Positions 5,935 through 8,074 of a DNA stretch of 8,074 bases are shown in pieces. The notes beneath the pieces were generated by a model. The model was not told the origin of the DNA and ran no database searches. It saw only the letters and a list, made by a program, of their open reading frames with translations. The stretch spans positions 1 through 8,074 of the forward strand of contig JALNZI010000063.1 in the NCBI GenBank assembly GCA_023229385.1, read 5' to 3'. Origin of the DNA: Candidatus Omnitrophota bacterium (GTDB taxonomy: Bacteria > Omnitrophota > Gorgyraeia > Gygaellales > Profunditerraquicolaceae). Each line of letters opens with the position of its first letter. The first letter of the stretch is position 1. The position numbers and the translations under genes are program-made.

Positions 5935-6354
5935 ATGGTGAAAATAACAATTAACAACCTGCAAAACAAGCTGCCTATACCTGAGGCAGGCATAAAAAAC
6001 CTGATCCGCAGGATCCTTAAAGGAGAGAAGGTTAAGAAACCAGGCTGTATAAATATTTGTTTTACGGATAATAAGCTGATCAAAAAACTTAATGCCAGGT
6101 TTTTAAATACCCCCGGGGCTACTGATGTAATCGCCTTCAACCTAAGCAGCAAAACCTCTGCGGCGCTCCTGGCGGATATCGCGATTTCCACTGAAAGTGC
6201 GATAAGTAATTCCCGGAGTTTTAAAACCTCCCCCGCCAAAGAACTGTTGCTTTATGTCACTCATGGAATATTGCATATATTAGGTTTTGATGACCATACC
6301 ATTAACCAAACCCGGCTAATGCGTAAAAAGGAAAATGAATATGTCGATAGATAA
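5935..6354 (+). CDS. ybeY: YbeY endoribonuclease (rRNA maturation factor)
   Basis: A 139-residue zinc-dependent RNase of the UPF0054 family, needed for 16S rRNA 3'-end maturation and ribosome quality control. The family marks are the TDV motif (63-65, followed by IAFNL in place of the common LSFP), LLADIAIS (78-85, usually LGDI), and the zinc-site sequence VTHGILHILGFDDH at 108-121. The His residues are 110, 114 and 121, so the third is one residue further along than in the E. coli H-x3-H-x5-H pattern; GYDDH-type endings are known to me from other bacteria. Length is slightly short (E. coli 155) but all core parts are present. It lies 37 bases after the HD gene, the largest gap in the operon, and has no good Shine-Dalgarno; an adjoining GTG at 5938 is an alternative start. 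It overlaps recO. Confidence 0.94.
   Translation: MVKITINNLQNKLPIPEAGIKNLIRRILKGEKVKKPGCINICFTDNKLIKKLNARFLNTPGATDVIAFNLSSKTSAALLADIAISTESAISNSRSFKTSPAKELLLYVTHGILHILGFDDHTINQTRLMRKKENEYVDR
6328..6332 (+). promoter_or_regulatory. ribosome binding site deciding the recO start
   Basis: AAGGA is only 2 bases from the ATG at 6335 but 8 bases from the in-frame ATG at 6341. Normal spacing therefore favours 6341. The site lies inside the ybeY coding end, so ybeY and recO translation is probably linked. Confidence 0.6.
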
Positions 6355-7096
6355 AGCGGAGGCGCTAGTTTTAAACAAACGGGATATCCGCGAAACCTCA
6401 ATCATTGCGGACTTTTATAGCCGGGAGTTCGGAAAATTCAGCGGGCTGCTTAAAGGCATACGCACTGAGCCGGAAAAATTCGCCTCAAACATTGAGCCCT
6501 TTTCACTGAACGAGGTTATCTTTTACAGAAAGACCCACTCGAATATCCACCTGGTAACCCAGGCGGACAAATTGAATAACTTTACCCAGATACGTTCGAG
6601 CATTGAAAAAACCACCCAGGCCGTATTTATGATGGAGCTGATCAATTCCCTGATGCAGCCTGAAGATAAAAACGAGGATATTTTTGAGCTTGCCTTAATC
6701 AGCCTTAAAGAATTAGAAACCAATTACAACCCGGCTAAGATCGCGACAATATTTAAAATAAAAATGCTTAGTCTTTCCGGATTTAAACCACATTTTGATT
6801 CCTGTGTTTCCTGCAGCGATATAATTAGCGGACAGGCACGTTTTAGCCTTTCTTTAGGCGGACTGCTTTGCCCGCGCTGTATGCAGAAAGACCCGGCCAG
6901 CCGCTCGATTTTCCGCGGGACGATTGCCACTGTCCTGCACATTGAAAGAAACGCGTTTGGCGCCAGCCTTAACCTGGGAATGAACCCCCAGATAAAAAAA
7001 GAATTGGATTTAATCCTAAACGCGTTTTTAAGTTTTCACTTAGGCAAAGAACTAAAAAGCCAACGCTTGATGAATAAACTGGAGGTGGCTGTATGA
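6341..7096 (+). CDS. recO: DNA repair protein RecO
   Basis: A 251-residue recombination mediator that, with RecR and often RecF, helps RecA replace SSB on gapped single-stranded DNA. The N-terminal OB-fold is visible: EALVLNKRDIRETSIIADFYSREFGK is split over about 7-32, with the typical switch to GLLKGIR at 36-42. A helical middle part follows. The zinc-finger region carries C155-V-S-C158 and C177-P-R-C180, the usual four-cysteine set that many but not all RecO proteins keep. The C-terminal helices end with SFHLGKELKSQRLM, a family pattern. Length is normal (about 240-260). The ATG at 6341 is chosen over 6335 because of Shine-Dalgarno spacing. It overlaps ybeY by 14 bases and panE by 4 (ATGA). 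In the related Firmicutes cluster era lies between ybeY and recO; here it does not. Confidence 0.93.
   Translation: MSIDKAEALVLNKRDIRETSIIADFYSREFGKFSGLLKGIRTEPEKFASNIEPFSLNEVIFYRKTHSNIHLVTQADKLNNFTQIRSSIEKTTQAVFMMELINSLMQPEDKNEDIFELALISLKELETNYNPAKIATIFKIKMLSLSGFKPHFDSCVSCSDIISGQARFSLSLGGLLCPRCMQKDPASRSIFRGTIATVLHIERNAFGASLNLGMNPQIKKELDLILNAFLSFHLGKELKSQRLMNKLEVAV
7081..7085 (+). promoter_or_regulatory. ribosome binding site of panE
   Basis: GGAGG lies 7 bases ahead of the ATG at 7093, inside the recO end. With the ATGA overlap it fixes the panE start and indicates coupled translation. Confidence 0.75.
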
Positions 7097-8025
7097 AAAT
7101 AGTCATTGTCGGTCCGGGAGCAATGGGATGCCTGATTGCCGCTTTTTTATCAAAATCAAAAGAAGAAGTCTGGCTGCTGGATAAAAATAAGGAAAATGCC
7201 GCTAAAATAAATGAGTTGGGAATCTCCGTAGAGGGAGTCTCCGGCAGCTGGCAGGCAAAACCAAAAACCACGGCCAATGTCGAGGATATCGCTAAAGCTG
7301 ACCTCATACTTATCTGCGTAAAATCATTCCACACCAAGCAGGCGCTTGAGCAAATAAAGCCGCTCTTGCAGCAAAACACCAAGATTATGACCTTGCAAAA
7401 CGGAATCGGAAATATTGAAATCATCTCTGAACTAACCGGAGAAGAAAGAGTAATCGGCGGAATAACTAACGAGGGCGCAACTTTAATTGAAACAGGAAAG
7501 ATCCGTCACGCCGGACGGGGAGAAACCCTTATCGGCACCATTGACGGTAAGGTACCGGTTGAAATACGCAGTATACGTGAAATATTTAACAAGGTAGGGC
7601 TGCAGACCAAACTCTCCCGGGATATCAAAGGATTAATCTGGTCAAAATTAATTATCAACGCAGGTATCAATGCCCTAACTGCCATTACCCGGCTGTCTAA
7701 CGGCAGGCTTACGGAATTTGAAGGTACTAAGCGGATATTAAGGGAGGCAGTGACCGAAGCTACCCGGATTGCCAAAAGAAAACGCATCAAACTGATTTAC
7801 GATGATCCCCTGGCAAAAGTTGAAGCGGTTTGCGAAGGAACCAGCGGCAATATCTCTTCCATGCTCCAGGATGTATTAAAAAATAAACGCACTGAGATTG
7901 ATTTTATTAACGGGGTGATCGTCCGCCTCGGCCAGGAATTAGGGATTGCTGTGCCGACTAACAAATTATTGGTTGACCTGATCAAAACAATTGAGTCAAG
8001 TTATAAGCAAAGGCTGGATGCCTAA
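7093..8025 (+). CDS. panE: 2-dehydropantoate 2-reductase (ketopantoate reductase)
   Basis: A 310-residue cytoplasmic enzyme of the ApbA/PanE family, reducing ketopantoate to pantoate with NADPH for pantothenate and CoA synthesis. The N-terminal Rossmann fold opens at residue 2 with IVIVGPGAMG (G7-P-G9-A-M-G12). CVKSFHT (75-81) and LQNGIGN (101-107, N103) are typical cofactor-site elements. The C-terminal domain has the catalytic lysine in LIWSKLIINAGINALTAI (K185, with N189 and N193) and the substrate part SSMLQDV (255-261) and RTEIDFINGVIV with E268. All key residues expected from E. coli PanE are therefore present. Length is usual. The start is fixed by GGAGG and a 4-base overlap with recO. 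Its link to recO is probably only a shared transcript. Some paralogues act on other 2-oxo acids, so the substrate is inferred from residue conservation. Confidence 0.9.
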   Translation: MKIVIVGPGAMGCLIAAFLSKSKEEVWLLDKNKENAAKINELGISVEGVSGSWQAKPKTTANVEDIAKADLILICVKSFHTKQALEQIKPLLQQNTKIMTLQNGIGNIEIISELTGEERVIGGITNEGATLIETGKIRHAGRGETLIGTIDGKVPVEIRSIREIFNKVGLQTKLSRDIKGLIWSKLIINAGINALTAITRLSNGRLTEFEGTKRILREAVTEATRIAKRKRIKLIYDDPLAKVEAVCEGTSGNISSMLQDVLKNKRTEIDFINGVIVRLGQELGIAVPTNKLLVDLIKTIESSYKQRLDA

Positions 8026-8035
8026 ATTTTAATCA

Positions 8036-8074
8036 ATGGCTTTTAATCCAAAGGTTCGCCGATATCTGGTTATT
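8036..8074 (+). CDS. possible start of a further gene, cut by the window end
   Basis: An ATG 10 bases after the panE stop opens a frame that stays clear to the window end (13 codons, reading MAFNPKVRRYLVI). The basic then hydrophobic start would suit an N-terminal membrane anchor. There is no Shine-Dalgarno and the stretch is too short to assign a family, so this is a weak call resting on position and the operon spacing. Confidence 0.3.
   Translation, partial: MAFNPKVRRYLVI

Noticed and set aside
6335..6337. ATG two codons upstream as the recO start
   Set aside because: Shine-Dalgarno spacing would be only 2 bases; the ATG at 6341 has 8.
1..8074. Mobile element, CRISPR array, prophage or defence system
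   Set aside because: No transposase, integrase, spaced direct repeats or terminal repeats; all genes are ordinary housekeeping families on one strand.

Overview
The window is a compact, single-strand run of bacterial housekeeping genes, all on the + strand. The start of the window carries one good sigma-70-type promoter (TTGACA, 17-base spacer, TATTAT, about 22-50) and a structured 5' leader of about 150 bases. Then come, in order: an HU/IHF-family DNA-binding protein, histidyl-tRNA synthetase (hisS), aspartyl-tRNA synthetase (aspS), a LysM lipoprotein, a PhoH-family ATPase, a multi-pass membrane HD-domain protein of the PgpH (7TM-HD) family, the rRNA-maturation endonuclease ybeY, recO, and a 2-dehydropantoate 2-reductase (panE/apbA type). 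The last 39 bases may hold the start of one more gene. No internal promoter or terminator is convincing. Most junctions overlap or nearly abut, so the whole set probably forms one operon with translational coupling.

The host looks like an uncultured bacterium with a diderm-type lipoprotein and the standard genetic code. The phoH, PgpH-like HD gene, ybeY, recO order matches the cluster known from Firmicutes (phoH-yqfF-ybeY-dgkA-cdd-era-recO), but without dgkA, cdd and era. The aspS-to-phoH junction holding a LysM lipoprotein and the overall style resemble Omnitrophota-like genomes. That lineage call is an impression, not a demonstration. I see no mobile element, CRISPR, tRNA or rRNA.

Functionally the operon joins nucleoid structure (HU), charging of tRNA with His and Asp (possibly also Asn via misacylation), ribosome and RNA maturation (PhoH, YbeY), probable cyclic-di-AMP turnover (HD protein), cell-envelope anchoring (LysM lipoprotein), recombinational repair (RecO) and pantothenate/CoA synthesis (PanE).

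Three points are unusual. (1) The bacterial-type AspRS lacks the GAD insertion domain: about 130 residues are replaced by a 10-residue link, with all class II motifs kept. (2) The PgpH-like protein lacks the large extracytoplasmic sensor domain that normally lies between its first membrane helix and the 7TM block. (3) The leader upstream of the HU gene contains five alternating GCAC/GTGC blocks and an anti-Shine-Dalgarno, which could form two mutually exclusive folds. The leader matches no riboswitch class that I recognise.
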